A stretch of DNA of 64,000 nt from an uncultured Butyricicoccus sp. (GTDB lineage: Bacteria; Bacillota; Clostridia; Oscillospirales; Butyricicoccaceae), in the NCBI RefSeq assembly GCF_944381005.1, contig NZ_CALWJM010000001.1:124001-188000 (forward strand). The letters are read 5' to 3'. The translations under genes were made by a program, and so were the position numbers. Below the pieces are notes generated by a model. The model had not been told where the DNA came from, did no database searches, and was given only the letters and a program-made list of their open reading frames with translations. This document shows, in pieces, positions 47,657-56,602 of the stretch. The stretch's first letter is position 1. Every line of letters begins with the position of its first letter.

Positions 47657-48799
47657 TTAAATGCGCTTTCCCAGCTTTTCGCTGTATGCCGCACGAAACT
47701 CTGCAAAGGTACCCTCATCCAGTGCTTTGCGAATCTCAACCATCAAATGATTATAGAACCACAGATTGTGCTGCACCAGTAGACGCTGAGACAGCATTTC
47801 CCCTGCCTTGAGTAAGTGCCGCACATAAGCACGGGAGAACTTGCGACAAGTCGGGCACTGACAACCCTCCTCAATCGGGCGGTCATCGGTCTGATACTTG
47901 GCATTGTGAATGTTCATAATACCATTCCATGTAAACAGATGACCATGCCGTGCATTGCGGGTCGGCATGACACAATCGAAAAAGTCTATGCCGCGTGCAA
48001 CGCCTTCGATAATATTGGACGGTGTGCCCACGCCCATCAGATAACGCGGTTTGTGTTCGGGCGCATGGGGCAGTACAACATCCAGAATATGATACATGAC
48101 CTCGGTGCTCTCGCCTACTGCCAATCCGCCAATCGCATAGCCCGGCAAATCTAACTTAGCAATGTCCTGCATATGTGTAATACGCAAATCATCATAGGTA
48201 CCGCCCTGATTGATGCCAAACAACAACTGGTGCGGGTTTACGGTATCGGGCAATGCGTTCAGACGTGCCAATTCGTTCTTGCAGCGCTCCAACCAGCGCG
48301 TGGTACGCGCACATGAGTCTTGTACATACTCATAGGGCGCGGGATTCTCAATACACTCATCAAACGCCATTGCGATATCCGAGCCTAAGTTGGACTGGAT
48401 ACGCATACTCTCCTCTGGCCCCATGAAAATCTTTCTGCCGTCTACATGGGAATTAAAGGTCACGCCTTCTTCCCGAATCTTGCGCAGCGATGCCAGCGAA
48501 AACACCTGAAATCCGCCCGAATCAGTCAGCATGGGTCCATCCCAGCGCATGAACTTATGCAGGCCGCCCATCTGCTTGACAATCGCGTCACCCGGACGCA
48601 CATGCAGATGATAGGTGTTAGACAACTCCACCTGACAGCCCAATTCCTTGAGGTCAAACGCATCGACCGCGCCTTTAATCGCTCCCGCTGTGCCGACATT
48701 CATAAACACAGGGGTTTGTACCAATCCGTGCGCAGTCTGAAATGCACCGCGTCTTGCGCGTCCTTCGGTCTTTTTTAATTCAAATGCTCCTATTTCCAT
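47657..48799 (-). CDS. tgt: tRNA-guanine transglycosylase
   Basis: 380 residues. Exchanges G34 for preQ1 in GUN-anticodon tRNAs. The catalytic Asp is in DCVMPTRNARHG, substrate residues lie in MLTDSGGFQVFSLASLRK, and zinc ligands are in CQCPTCRKFSRAYVRHL. Downstream of queA by 38 bases. preQ1 synthesis genes are not in the window. Confidence 0.97.
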   Translation of the reverse strand: MEIGAFELKKTEGRARRGAFQTAHGLVQTPVFMNVGTAGAIKGAVDAFDLKELGCQVELSNTYHLHVRPGDAIVKQMGGLHKFMRWDGPMLTDSGGFQVFSLASLRKIREEGVTFNSHVDGRKIFMGPEESMRIQSNLGSDIAMAFDECIENPAPYEYVQDSCARTTRWLERCKNELARLNALPDTVNPHQLLFGINQGGTYDDLRITHMQDIAKLDLPGYAIGGLAVGESTEVMYHILDVVLPHAPEHKPRYLMGVGTPSNIIEGVARGIDFFDCVMPTRNARHGHLFTWNGIMNIHNAKYQTDDRPIEEGCQCPTCRKFSRAYVRHLLKAGEMLSQRLLVQHNLWFYNHLMVEIRKALDEGTFAEFRAAYSEKLGKRI

Positions 48800-48837
48800 T
48801 GTGTCACCTTTCTTTATTTGTGAAATCTCAGCTGTAC

Positions 48838-49866
48838 TTATAAAAACAGTGTACTATCTCCAAACGAGAAAAAGCGGTATTCCTGCTCAACCGCTACGCG
48901 GTACATATCCAACACCTGTTCGCGACCAGCAAACGCCGAAATCAACATCATCAGCGTGCTTTCCGGCAAATGAAAGTTGGTTACGAGATGGTCAATACAC
49001 TTAAACTGATACCCCGGATAGATAAAAATGTCTGTCCAGCCCGATTGCGCCCGCACTGTGCCATCCGGTGCGGCGATTGTCTCCAAAGTACGGCAAGCAG
49101 TCGTGCCCACAGCAAATACATCATGCCCCTGTTCATGCGTCTGGTTAATCAGCTGTGCGGTCGGCTCGTCCATCGTGTAAAATTCAGCGTGCATAATATG
49201 GTCGGTAATCTCATCCTCCTTGACTGGACGGAATGTACCCAGACCAACATGCAGCGTGACAAAAGCCAGATTTACACCCTTACTGCGCAGTTCATCCAGC
49301 AGTTCGGGTGTAAAGTGCAATCCAGCTGTGGGGGCTGCTGCCGAACCGGGTGTCTTAGAATACACCGTTTGATAGCGTTCGGGGTCGTCCAGTTTTTCCT
49401 TGATATAAGGCGGCAGCGGCATAGTACCCAACTTGTCCAGCAATTCCAAAAAGACCCCTTCATACGAAAACCGAATCATACGGTTGCCATCCTTGGGATT
49501 GACCGATTCCACCACGCCGGTCAACAGTCCATCGCCAAATGACAGCTTAACCCCTTCGCGTGTCTTTTTGCCCGGACGGGTCAGACATTCCCATACGCCA
49601 TCCCCATGGTCAGTTAAAAGCACCACTTCAATCGGCGTGGTACGCCCTTCTGCCTGTCCCATCAGACGCGCCGGAATGACCCGCGAATTGTTCATCACCA
49701 GACAATCCCCTGGTTTTACATACTCAATCAGGTCATGGAAATGCCGGTGCTCCAATGCACCAGTTTGGCGGTTCATCACCAACATGCGGGAAGCGTCACG
49801 CTGGTCAAGCGGATGCTGTGCAATCAAACGTTCGGGTAAATCAAAATAAAAATCGCTCTTTTTCAT
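48838..49866 (-). CDS. queA: S-adenosylmethionine:tRNA ribosyltransferase-isomerase
   Basis: 342 residues. Adds the cyclopentenediol moiety from SAM to preQ1-tRNA, the step after Tgt. The opening KKSDFYFDLPERLIAQHPL and TAGLHFTPELLDELRSKGV, YTMDEPTAQLIN and TNFHLPESTLMMLISAFAG are diagnostic. The ATG has no Shine-Dalgarno sequence nearby: the nearest AAAGGAGG is at 49902-49909, 35 bases upstream. It is probably co-transcribed with the SpoIID-like gene upstream. Confidence 0.96.
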   Translation of the reverse strand: MKKSDFYFDLPERLIAQHPLDQRDASRMLVMNRQTGALEHRHFHDLIEYVKPGDCLVMNNSRVIPARLMGQAEGRTTPIEVVLLTDHGDGVWECLTRPGKKTREGVKLSFGDGLLTGVVESVNPKDGNRMIRFSYEGVFLELLDKLGTMPLPPYIKEKLDDPERYQTVYSKTPGSAAAPTAGLHFTPELLDELRSKGVNLAFVTLHVGLGTFRPVKEDEITDHIMHAEFYTMDEPTAQLINQTHEQGHDVFAVGTTACRTLETIAAPDGTVRAQSGWTDIFIYPGYQFKCIDHLVTNFHLPESTLMMLISAFAGREQVLDMYRVAVEQEYRFFSFGDSTLFL

Positions 49867-49922
49867 ATTGTCGTTCTATACGGGCATACCTAGCCCTTTA
49901 TCCTCCTTTGCCCTTTATCCGG

Positions 49923-51302
49923 TTACGATATCGTCACACCGGTAAAATAAAAGGTTAAAATATCTTTGTATGTATATCCCTGCTCTGCCATCGCCTTGGC
50001 ACCATACTGGCTCATGCCAACACTGTGCCCCCAACCTGTACCCGCAAAGGTATAACTTGTCCCGCTCGCAACTGGGTCTGGCGTGGTCTGCCCACCGCCA
50101 ACCGAGATGGTCTGTGTTCCCGACGCACTCAGCGCGGTTTTTCCCTGTGCTGTGCCCATCGAAGAAACCATTCCGCTGCTCGACACGGTATACAATCCAC
50201 CGTCTGAAACCGCTGTGCCATTGATAGACAATGTTCCGCCGCCCGTACTGGACGAGGAAACCGCCGTCGAACCAAGACCATTGACGGTATATCGAATACT
50301 GTTTAGCCCCAGTGCCGTACGACAGGCTTCCTTGGTCAGTTTAACACTTTTGCCGCTGGTATCGGTCACGGTCAATTCATTTACATTGCCCATTGCCGTG
50401 CGTTTGGTCACCTGCACGGTTTTCACACTGCCAATTGAATACCCCGCGCTGTTTAGTTTGGACTGCACCTCGGCGGCTGTTAGGGTCTTACTCCAGACAC
50501 CGTTGGATATTTCCTTGGTCTTTTCATATGGGTCAGGCTTTCCGGTCAGGTAAGCATATTGCCCGCCCCAGACATTGACCGAAGATTCGGTCGCGCCGCC
50601 GTCCGATGAAAAGAAATAACCCACTACCTTTTTGCCATTCTCATAAATGTACTGTCCTTTGGTCTGGTCTACCGCCGCGTCTGAATTATCAGTCGCAAGG
50701 TTTGCACCCTGATAAACCTGACAGTGCGTGGTATTGCACACATCAAACCCTTGACTTTTATGCCGCTCCATTTGACCATCTGCATATGAACGTGCACAAA
50801 CCGCCTGTGCTTTAAGCGCCTCGCTTGGCCAGCTTGCCGACATCTCATAAGGGATAACGCCCTTAATATAATCTTCCATATCGACGTAGTTGACGACCGT
50901 AACCGCACCGCCCGATGCCGTATACACAAAATCGCCGCGGTATTTATACTTATTAAACCATGTTAAAGCACCCTTGGGCGAAATCGCCAGTGTATTGGCG
51001 CTGGTCTGATACAAGGTTTGTCCGGTCTGTGTGTCGGTCACAACAAAACCGTTGCCCTGTGCCCGAATGGTCAATTTAGTATTGGATACGCTGCGCGCCG
51101 CCTGAAAAGTCGTTCCATTCATCGTGCCGATATCATAACCCGCTCCATCTACATTTTGTAGCTGCGGTGCGCTCATCGCGCTCGTACCATATGCCAATCC
51201 GACCCGCACGGTCACACTATCTATTGCCCGCGCTGAGTAGCGCGGCGGCAGGCACAACAGCATCCCTGCGGCAATAATCGCCGCCCATCTCCATTTTCCC
51301 AT
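49923..51302 (-). CDS. SpoIID/LytB domain protein
   Basis: About 459 residues. An N-terminal signal peptide (KWRWAAIIAAGMLLCLPP) is followed by a beta-rich region and the SpoIID domain with YIKGVIPYEMSASWPSEALK, CARSYADGQM and GWGHSVGMSQYGAKAMA. SpoIID of spore formers is a lytic transglycosylase that strips stem-peptide-free glycan during engulfment; paralogues also act in vegetative cells. A Ser/Gly/Thr-rich insertion lies before the C-terminal motif. AAAGGAGG sets the start. Followed by queA-tgt. Confidence 0.88.
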   Translation of the reverse strand: MGKWRWAAIIAAGMLLCLPPRYSARAIDSVTVRVGLAYGTSAMSAPQLQNVDGAGYDIGTMNGTTFQAARSVSNTKLTIRAQGNGFVVTDTQTGQTLYQTSANTLAISPKGALTWFNKYKYRGDFVYTASGGAVTVVNYVDMEDYIKGVIPYEMSASWPSEALKAQAVCARSYADGQMERHKSQGFDVCNTTHCQVYQGANLATDNSDAAVDQTKGQYIYENGKKVVGYFFSSDGGATESSVNVWGGQYAYLTGKPDPYEKTKEISNGVWSKTLTAAEVQSKLNSAGYSIGSVKTVQVTKRTAMGNVNELTVTDTSGKSVKLTKEACRTALGLNSIRYTVNGLGSTAVSSSSTGGGTLSINGTAVSDGGLYTVSSSGMVSSMGTAQGKTALSASGTQTISVGGGQTTPDPVASGTSYTFAGTGWGHSVGMSQYGAKAMAEQGYTYKDILTFYFTGVTIS

Positions 51303-51331
51303 GGTTTCCTCCTTTTTTCGCCAATCCTGTC

Positions 51332-51360
51332 TTGACAAACCGCATCCCGTGCAATAGAAT
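51332..51360 (+). promoter_or_regulatory. Promoter of the asd-dapA-dapB operon
   Basis: TTGACA (51332-51337), 17 bases, TAGAAT (51355-51360). Confidence 0.75.
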
Positions 51361-51403
51361 AAAGGCATATATTTATACTTTACCGAAATAAAGAAATTTC
51401 CTT

Positions 51404-51594
51404 CAGATAGAGGCGCGGTGTACATGAGTATCGTCTGCGAGGGGCCGTTACCCCGCCGACCACACGAAAAAGGGTTCACCGCCGAAGGTCGGCTCGCGTT
51501 ACGGCGCAGCAGTCCTGGACGGCTCGGACAATATCCCGTCGTCTGTCACTGCCATAGCAATATAATTCTGCTGTGCCGGTGGAGTGCTATTCTG
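51404..51594 (+). promoter_or_regulatory. Lysine riboswitch (L box)
   Basis: Closing stem CAGATAG (51404-51410) with CTATTCTG (51587-51594). Conserved pieces visible are GATAGAGGCGCG, ATGAGTA, GAAAAAGGG and ACCGCCGAAGG, with long helical arms between. Position upstream of asd-dapA-dapB fits lysine feedback through the terminator at 51641. Confidence 0.9.
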
Positions 51595-51640
51595 GAGCGG
51601 CGGGCATTTCATCCTGTCTTTCCATTATAGTGAGTCTATG

Positions 51641-51663
51641 CCGGTTTTTCAACCGGTTTTTTT
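51641..51663 (+). terminator. Lysine-controlled terminator
   Basis: CCGGTT (51641-51646), loop TTTC, AACCGG (51651-51656), then seven T residues. Confidence 0.75.
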
Positions 51664-51716
51664 CGTATCTGGCGGGGATTTCCACCAAACGGTAGCTAAT
51701 AGGAGGATTCGTCATC

Positions 51717-52796
51717 ATGAAGCAGTATCAAGTGGGCATTGTGGGCGCAACCGGTATGGTGGGTCAGCGCTTCTCGCTCCTTCTCGAAAATCATCCGTGG
51801 TTCCATGTCGTTGCGCTCGCCGCAAGTGGCCGCAATAAGGGCAAAACCTATGCGCAGGCCGTCGAAGGCCGCTGGAAAATGACCCGCCCTATCCCCGATT
51901 CCATGAAAGATATGGTTCTGCTCGATGCCACCGCAGACGCCGAAGAACTCGCCTCCAAGGTCGATTTCATCTTCTGTGCCGTTGACATGAAAAAAGACGA
52001 AATCCGTGCACTGGAAGAACGCTATGCAAAACTGGAATGCCCGGTCATCTCCAACAACAGCGCCAACCGTCTGACCCCTGACGTGCCCATGATTATCCCC
52101 GAAATCAATGCCGACCACGCCAAAATCATCGACGCACAGCGCAAGCGTCTGGGCACCAAGCGCGGTTTTATCGCGGTCAAGTCCAACTGCTCCATCCAGA
52201 GCTATGTACCTGCCCTGTCCGCTATTTGGGATTTGGGCGTGGAAGAAGTCGCTGTCTGCACCTATCAGGCTATCTCTGGCGCTGGCAAGACCTTTGACAC
52301 TTGGCCCGAAATGATTGACAACGTTATCCCCTACATTGGCGGCGAAGAAGAAAAGTCCGAAGTCGAGCCGATGAAGGTCTGGGGTCATATTGAAGGCGAC
52401 CACATCGAACCGGCTGTCAGCCCCAAAATCACCGCACAATGCCTGCGCGTACCGGTTGCAGACGGTCATATGGCAGCCGTTTTTGTGAAACTCAAAAATA
52501 AAGCATCCAAGGAAGAAATCATTGCAAAGTGGCGTGCATTCTCCGGCCGTGCACAGGAACTCAAACTGCCCTCTGCTCCTGAGCACTTCCTCACCTACTT
52601 CGAGGAGGACAATCGCCCGCAGACCAAGCTCGACCGCGATTTGGAAGGCGGTATGGGCGTTTCGGTCGGTCGTCTGCGCGAAGATTCTATTTTTGACTAC
52701 AAATTTGTCAGCCTGTCTCATAACACCCTGCGCGGCGCAGCTGGTGGCGCGGTTCTTATGGCCGAGCTGCTGTGCGCCGATGGCTACCTCGACTAA
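51717..52796 (+). CDS. asd: Aspartate-semialdehyde dehydrogenase
   Basis: 359 residues. Reduces aspartyl phosphate to the semialdehyde, the branch point to lysine, threonine and methionine. NADP-binding GATGMVGQRF is at residues 10-19; the catalytic Cys is in VKSNCSIQSYVPAL; RVPVADGHMAAVFVK and MGVSVGRLRED follow. These motifs and the length fit the archaeal/fungal-type subfamily rather than the E. coli type. AGGAGG at 51701-51706. First gene after the lysine riboswitch. Confidence 0.95.
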   Translation: MKQYQVGIVGATGMVGQRFSLLLENHPWFHVVALAASGRNKGKTYAQAVEGRWKMTRPIPDSMKDMVLLDATADAEELASKVDFIFCAVDMKKDEIRALEERYAKLECPVISNNSANRLTPDVPMIIPEINADHAKIIDAQRKRLGTKRGFIAVKSNCSIQSYVPALSAIWDLGVEEVAVCTYQAISGAGKTFDTWPEMIDNVIPYIGGEEEKSEVEPMKVWGHIEGDHIEPAVSPKITAQCLRVPVADGHMAAVFVKLKNKASKEEIIAKWRAFSGRAQELKLPSAPEHFLTYFEEDNRPQTKLDRDLEGGMGVSVGRLREDSIFDYKFVSLSHNTLRGAAGGAVLMAELLCADGYLD

Positions 52797-52817
52797 TTTT
52801 AAAAGGAGCTGCTTTCT

Positions 52818-53708
52818 ATGAAGAAGCCTATTTTCACCGGCGCAGGTGTCGCCATTATCACTCCCTTTACCTCCACCGGCGAAGTCAATTACGAGGAATT
52901 TAAGAAAATCATCGACCACCAGATTGCACATGGTACCGATGCTATCATCATTGTCGGCACAACTGGCGAGTCGTCTACTATGACCCTCAAAGAACACGCC
53001 GAAGTCGTCGATTTTGGTTGTTCTTACATCAACGGTCGTGTTCCAGTCATTGCTGGTGCCGGTTCTAACGATACCGTTGCCGCCGTCGAACTGACCCGTG
53101 AGGCTGCAAAGTCTGGCGCAAGTGGTGTATTGTCGGTCACCCCCTACTACAACAAGACCACCCAGCGCGGTCTGATTGCGCACTTTAATGCCATCGCAGA
53201 TGCAAGCGATTGCCCGGTGATTCTGTACAATGTGCCCAGCCGCACCGGTCTGTGCATCACCGCGCAGACCTATCACGAGCTGTCCAAGCACCCCAATATC
53301 AACGGTGCTAAGGAAGCCAGCGGAAACTTCTCCCTGCTGACCGAAGCAATGCACCTGTGCGGTGACGAGCTGAACTTCTGGTCGGGCAACGATGACCAGA
53401 TTGTACCGCTTATGGCAATGGGCGGTAAGGGCGTTATTTCGGTATTGTCCAATGTTGCTCCCACCGAAACCCATCGCATGACCCAACTGTGTCTGGAAGG
53501 CAAATTCCAAGAGGCACGCGCCATCCAACTTGCTTATCTGCCCCTTATCAATGCCCTGTTCTGTGAAGTCAATCCGATTCCAGTCAAAAAAGCAATGGAA
53601 CTGCTCGGTTGGCAGGTTGGCGGTCTGCGTCTGCCGCTCGTTGGTGTGACCGCCGAACATGAAGCCCTGCTGCGCGCTGAACTGGACAAGATGGGCTGCA
53701 AAATCTAA
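52818..53708 (+). CDS. dapA: 4-hydroxy-tetrahydrodipicolinate synthase
   Basis: 296 residues. Condenses aspartate semialdehyde with pyruvate. TIM barrel with GTTGESSTMT (active-site Thr pair), ILYNVPSRTG (Tyr), and the Schiff-base Lys in NGAKEASGNFS. AAAGGAGC precedes the start, 21 bases after asd. Product feeds lysine and meso-diaminopimelate for the wall. Confidence 0.97.
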   Translation: MKKPIFTGAGVAIITPFTSTGEVNYEEFKKIIDHQIAHGTDAIIIVGTTGESSTMTLKEHAEVVDFGCSYINGRVPVIAGAGSNDTVAAVELTREAAKSGASGVLSVTPYYNKTTQRGLIAHFNAIADASDCPVILYNVPSRTGLCITAQTYHELSKHPNINGAKEASGNFSLLTEAMHLCGDELNFWSGNDDQIVPLMAMGGKGVISVLSNVAPTETHRMTQLCLEGKFQEARAIQLAYLPLINALFCEVNPIPVKKAMELLGWQVGGLRLPLVGVTAEHEALLRAELDKMGCKI

Positions 53709-53718
53709 GGAGGTTGCT

Positions 53719-54480
53719 ATGCCGAAAATCGTTCTTTCTGGCTGTAACGGTCGTATGGGACGTGCTATCACCGAAATCTGTGCTGGTCGTCCTGACCTTG
53801 AAATCGTCGCCGGCTTTGACCTCAATGCCGTTTCTCTCGCAGGCTATCCGGTGTTTGAACACCCCGATGCTTATACTGGTGATTGTGATGTCATCATTGA
53901 TTTTTCCAATGCCTCGGTGACAGACGAACTGCTTGCCTATTGCACCCGCCGTCACATTCCGGTCGTTATCTGCACAACCGGTCATTCTCCCGAACAGCTT
54001 TCCGCCATTGAAGCCGCCTCAAAGGTCATTCCAGTCTTTCGGTCGGGCAATATGTCCATCGGTATTAACTTGATGATGGAACTGCTTAAAAAATGCGCTT
54101 CGGTTCTTGGTGAACAGTACGATGTCGAAATCGTCGAAGCCCACCACAATCAGAAACTGGACGCGCCCAGCGGTACCGCACTGATGCTGGCAGATGCCGT
54201 GTCGGAAGGGCTGCCCTATGAGGCGAACTACACCTATGACCGCCACGAGCGCCGCGAAAAACGCCCACCCCACGAAATTGGGATGCACTCCATCCGCGGC
54301 GGCACCATTGTAGGTGAACATAGTGTCTTGTTCTGCGGGCGCGATGAGGTTATTGAAATTAAACACTCTGCTCTTTCGCGTGAAGTGTTTGCCACCGGTG
54401 CAGTCAATGCTGCCGCCTTCCTCGCCCGTCAAACCCAACCCGGCCTGTACAATATGAGCCATGTTATTGCTGCACAATAA
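53719..54480 (+). CDS. dapB: 4-hydroxy-tetrahydrodipicolinate reductase
   Basis: 253 residues. Reduces the DapA product with NAD(P)H. The Rossmann motif is LSGCNGRMGRAI, the catalytic region EAHHNQKLDAPSGTAL and the C-terminal GEHSVLFCGRDEVIEIKHSA. TAAGGAGG begins at the dapA stop, so the genes are tightly coupled. No other dap genes follow in the window. Confidence 0.97.
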   Translation: MPKIVLSGCNGRMGRAITEICAGRPDLEIVAGFDLNAVSLAGYPVFEHPDAYTGDCDVIIDFSNASVTDELLAYCTRRHIPVVICTTGHSPEQLSAIEAASKVIPVFRSGNMSIGINLMMELLKKCASVLGEQYDVEIVEAHHNQKLDAPSGTALMLADAVSEGLPYEANYTYDRHERREKRPPHEIGMHSIRGGTIVGEHSVLFCGRDEVIEIKHSALSREVFATGAVNAAAFLARQTQPGLYNMSHVIAAQ

Positions 54481-54534
54481 TCGTTAAATCTTGCAATGTA
54501 TTGGCTCTAATCGCGATTTTTTACACGTTTTTCA

Positions 54535-54563
54535 TGGACTTTATATCACTTCCATGATATAAT
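54535..54563 (+). promoter_or_regulatory. Promoter of the CNNM-family gene
   Basis: TGGACT (54535-54540), 17 bases, TATAAT (54558-54563). The -10 is perfect; the -35 is moderate. No clear terminator separates it from dapB, so read-through is possible. Confidence 0.5.
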
Positions 54564-54581
54564 AGCCCAAAGTCTGCTGTG

Positions 54582-54601
54582 CCGCCGCTCCCCTGCGGCG
54601 G
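54582..54601 (+). other. GC-rich hairpin in the leader of the CNNM-family gene
   Basis: CCGCCGC, six-base loop, GCGGCGG. It has no T-run directly after it, so it is not a standard terminator. It lies between promoter and ribosome-binding site. Confidence 0.5.
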
Positions 54602-54652
54602 ATACGGTATCCAAATTTTCTTTCTTTTTATTTTAGGAGGTTTTTTCTTTTC

Positions 54653-55960
54653 ATGGACAGTAGTCACATAATGGACAGCAGCCAGATTCCCATGATTCTC
54701 GCCATTGTCCTGCTGATTGTCGGTTCGGCTTACTTCTCTGCAACCGAAACTGCTTTCTCGTCCCTTAACCGCATCCGCATGAAAAACATGGCCGCTGACG
54801 GCAATAAACGTGCCCAGCTTACCCTTGATTTAGCCGAACAGTATGACCGCCTGTTGTCTACCATCCTCATCGGTAACAACATCGTTAACATCTGCTCGAC
54901 CTCTATCGCCACCGTGCTTTTCATCGCTTGGTTCGGTTCTGCGGCTGGCCCCACCTTGTCCACCGTCGCTATGACCATTTTGGTTCTTATCTTTGGCGAA
55001 ATCTCGCCCAAGAGTCTGGCCAAGGAGTCGCCCGAAAAATTCGCCATGTTTTCCGCACCCATTCTGCGCATATTCCTGACGATTTTAACGCCGCTCAATT
55101 TTCTGTTCATGCAATGGAAAAAACTTCTGTCTCGTCTCTTTCCTTCCGAAGCAGACAGCGGTATCACCGAAGATGAACTTCTGACTATCGTGGACGAAGC
55201 CACCAACGACGGCACGTTCGACGAGCAGGAAAGTGACCTCATCCGTTCGGCGATTGAGTTCAATGATTTAGACGTAATCGATGTCTTTACCCCTCGCGTT
55301 TCGGTCTGCGGCATCGAAAGCACGGCAACAAACGACGAAATTACCGCTATCTTCCGCGAAACCGGTTTTTCCCGTCTGCCGGTCTATGAGGACAGTATTG
55401 ACCACATTGTTGGTATTCTGCACGAAAAAGACTTCTATAACCACGTCATTGCAAACAACCAGCCCATTTCTGCCGTTTTACAGGCACCTCTATTTATTGC
55501 GCCTTCGCTGCAAATCTCTGACCTGCTCCGCCTATTCCAGAAGAGCCAAACCCATTTGGCCATCATCACCGATGAATATGGCGGTACCGCCGGTATTGTC
55601 ACGATGGAAGATATTCTGGAAGAACTGGTTGGCGAAATCTGGGATGAACACGACAAAGTAGAACCCGAAATTGAGCAGCTCTCTGACACCACTTACCGTG
55701 TACGCGGTGAAACCCGTCTGTCTAAGCTATTTGATGAGCTTGACCTTGATACACCGGAAACCGATTTGACTACGGTAAATGGTTGGTTGATGTCTCAGCT
55801 CACAACGACCTATGAAAAAGAAGTGTTTGTATACAACAATACGTTGCGTTTTACCATTGAACAAACCAACGGTCGCTACATCGCGTTTATTTTAGTCGAA
55901 CGGATTTTGCCCGAATCGGGTGACCTACTTACCGACCTTTCCAAAAATAACGTCTCTTAA
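54653..55960 (+). CDS. CNNM/CorC (hemolysin C-like) transporter protein
   Basis: 435 residues. Three to four transmembrane helices of the CNNM (DUF21) domain with AYFSATETAFSSLN and ILIGNNIVNI, then a CBS-domain pair (VFTPRVSVCGIEST; FLIF-type LAIITDEYGGTAGIVTMEDILEELVGEIWDE), then the C-terminal CorC_HlyC domain. CNNM proteins move Mg2+ (export or Na+-coupled exchange) in several bacteria; the haemolysin name is historical. Two near-repeated start regions (ATG 54653 and 54671) give MDSSHI then MDSSQI. Confidence 0.9.
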   Translation: MDSSHIMDSSQIPMILAIVLLIVGSAYFSATETAFSSLNRIRMKNMAADGNKRAQLTLDLAEQYDRLLSTILIGNNIVNICSTSIATVLFIAWFGSAAGPTLSTVAMTILVLIFGEISPKSLAKESPEKFAMFSAPILRIFLTILTPLNFLFMQWKKLLSRLFPSEADSGITEDELLTIVDEATNDGTFDEQESDLIRSAIEFNDLDVIDVFTPRVSVCGIESTATNDEITAIFRETGFSRLPVYEDSIDHIVGILHEKDFYNHVIANNQPISAVLQAPLFIAPSLQISDLLRLFQKSQTHLAIITDEYGGTAGIVTMEDILEELVGEIWDEHDKVEPEIEQLSDTTYRVRGETRLSKLFDELDLDTPETDLTTVNGWLMSQLTTTYEKEVFVYNNTLRFTIEQTNGRYIAFILVERILPESGDLLTDLSKNNVS

Positions 55961-55971
55961 CAAAAAATCAA

Positions 55972-56007
55972 CCGCCCTGTCGTTTGACAGGGCGGTTTTA
56001 TTTTTTT
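55972..56007 (+). terminator. Terminator of the CNNM-family gene
   Basis: CCGCCCTGTC and GACAGGGCGG (55972-55995) with loop GTTT, followed by TTTTATTTTTTT. Sits between convergent genes. Confidence 0.9.
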
Positions 56008-56009
56008 CT

Positions 56010-56513
56010 TTACTTGAGCAATGCAAACACAATGCTATCAATCAATCGGTCATGCTTACAGACTCGGTTACAGAAATACCCCTCGCGCTGGAATCGGTTC
56101 TTCTCTAGTACCCGAATCGAACCCGGATTGATGGCCAGCACTTCGGCCTGTATGCGCACAATCTCAGTTTCTGCAAAAGCTCGCGCACAAAATCGCTCTA
56201 CTGCCGTCGTTGCAATCCCCTGATTCCAGTAGCGTTCGCCCAACCAAAATCCCAGTTCGGCACTTTTTCGGTACACGTCCTCACCAAAAGTCAGTGTAAT
56301 ACCACCTGCTACCTGACCATCTACTGTAATCGCGCGCACCCATGCGCGTTCACTATGCGTGCGCCGTGCCAGATTGATAAAAAATTGTGCGTCTTCCTCG
56401 GTATACGGGTATGGAAACCCGTCGCGCAGATTGTCCGAAATTTTGGGATTGTTGGCTTGTGCTGCCAGCGCTGCTGCATCTTCGGGTACCCAAGAGCGAA
56501 TATCCAGTTTCAT
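56010..56513 (-). CDS. RimJ/RimL-type GNAT N-acetyltransferase under a T-box
   Basis: 167 residues covering one GNAT (Acetyltransf_3) domain: LDIRSWVPEDAAALAAQANN at the start, the acetyl-CoA region LGERYWNQGIATTAVERFCA (motif Q-G-I-A-T), and NPGSIRVLEKNRFQREGYF near the end. Relatives acetylate protein N-termini, amino acids, or aminoacyl-nucleotide antibiotics. Substrate cannot be read from sequence. It is transcribed alone from a promoter at 56900-56928 through a T-box leader whose specifier is AUG (Met). GAGGG lies about ten bases before the ATG. The gene is convergent with the CNNM gene. Confidence 0.88.
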   Translation of the reverse strand: MKLDIRSWVPEDAAALAAQANNPKISDNLRDGFPYPYTEEDAQFFINLARRTHSERAWVRAITVDGQVAGGITLTFGEDVYRKSAELGFWLGERYWNQGIATTAVERFCARAFAETEIVRIQAEVLAINPGSIRVLEKNRFQREGYFCNRVCKHDRLIDSIVFALLK

Positions 56514-56562
56514 TCAAATAACCCTCTTTCCATTTGTTCGACTGCTTTGGGATGAGGGATAT

Positions 56563-56602
56563 AAAAAGCCCTCGTCCCCTGACTTTGTGCAAGGACGAGA
56601 GC
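56563..56602 (-). terminator. Terminator of the methionine-type T-box leader
   Basis: Ten-pair GC-rich stem with a loop of 15 bases followed by TTTTTATATC on the minus strand. Confidence 0.8.

Noticed and set aside
51696..53825. Very long open frame (about 709 codons) on the minus strand opposite asd and dapA
   Set aside because: It is antisense to two certain genes under a lysine riboswitch, has no family resemblance or ribosome-binding site, and is explained by the codon bias of the real genes.
54510..54530. AATCGCGATTTTTT as terminator after dapB
   Set aside because: The palindrome has no loop and only a few pairs, so it is not a credible intrinsic terminator.
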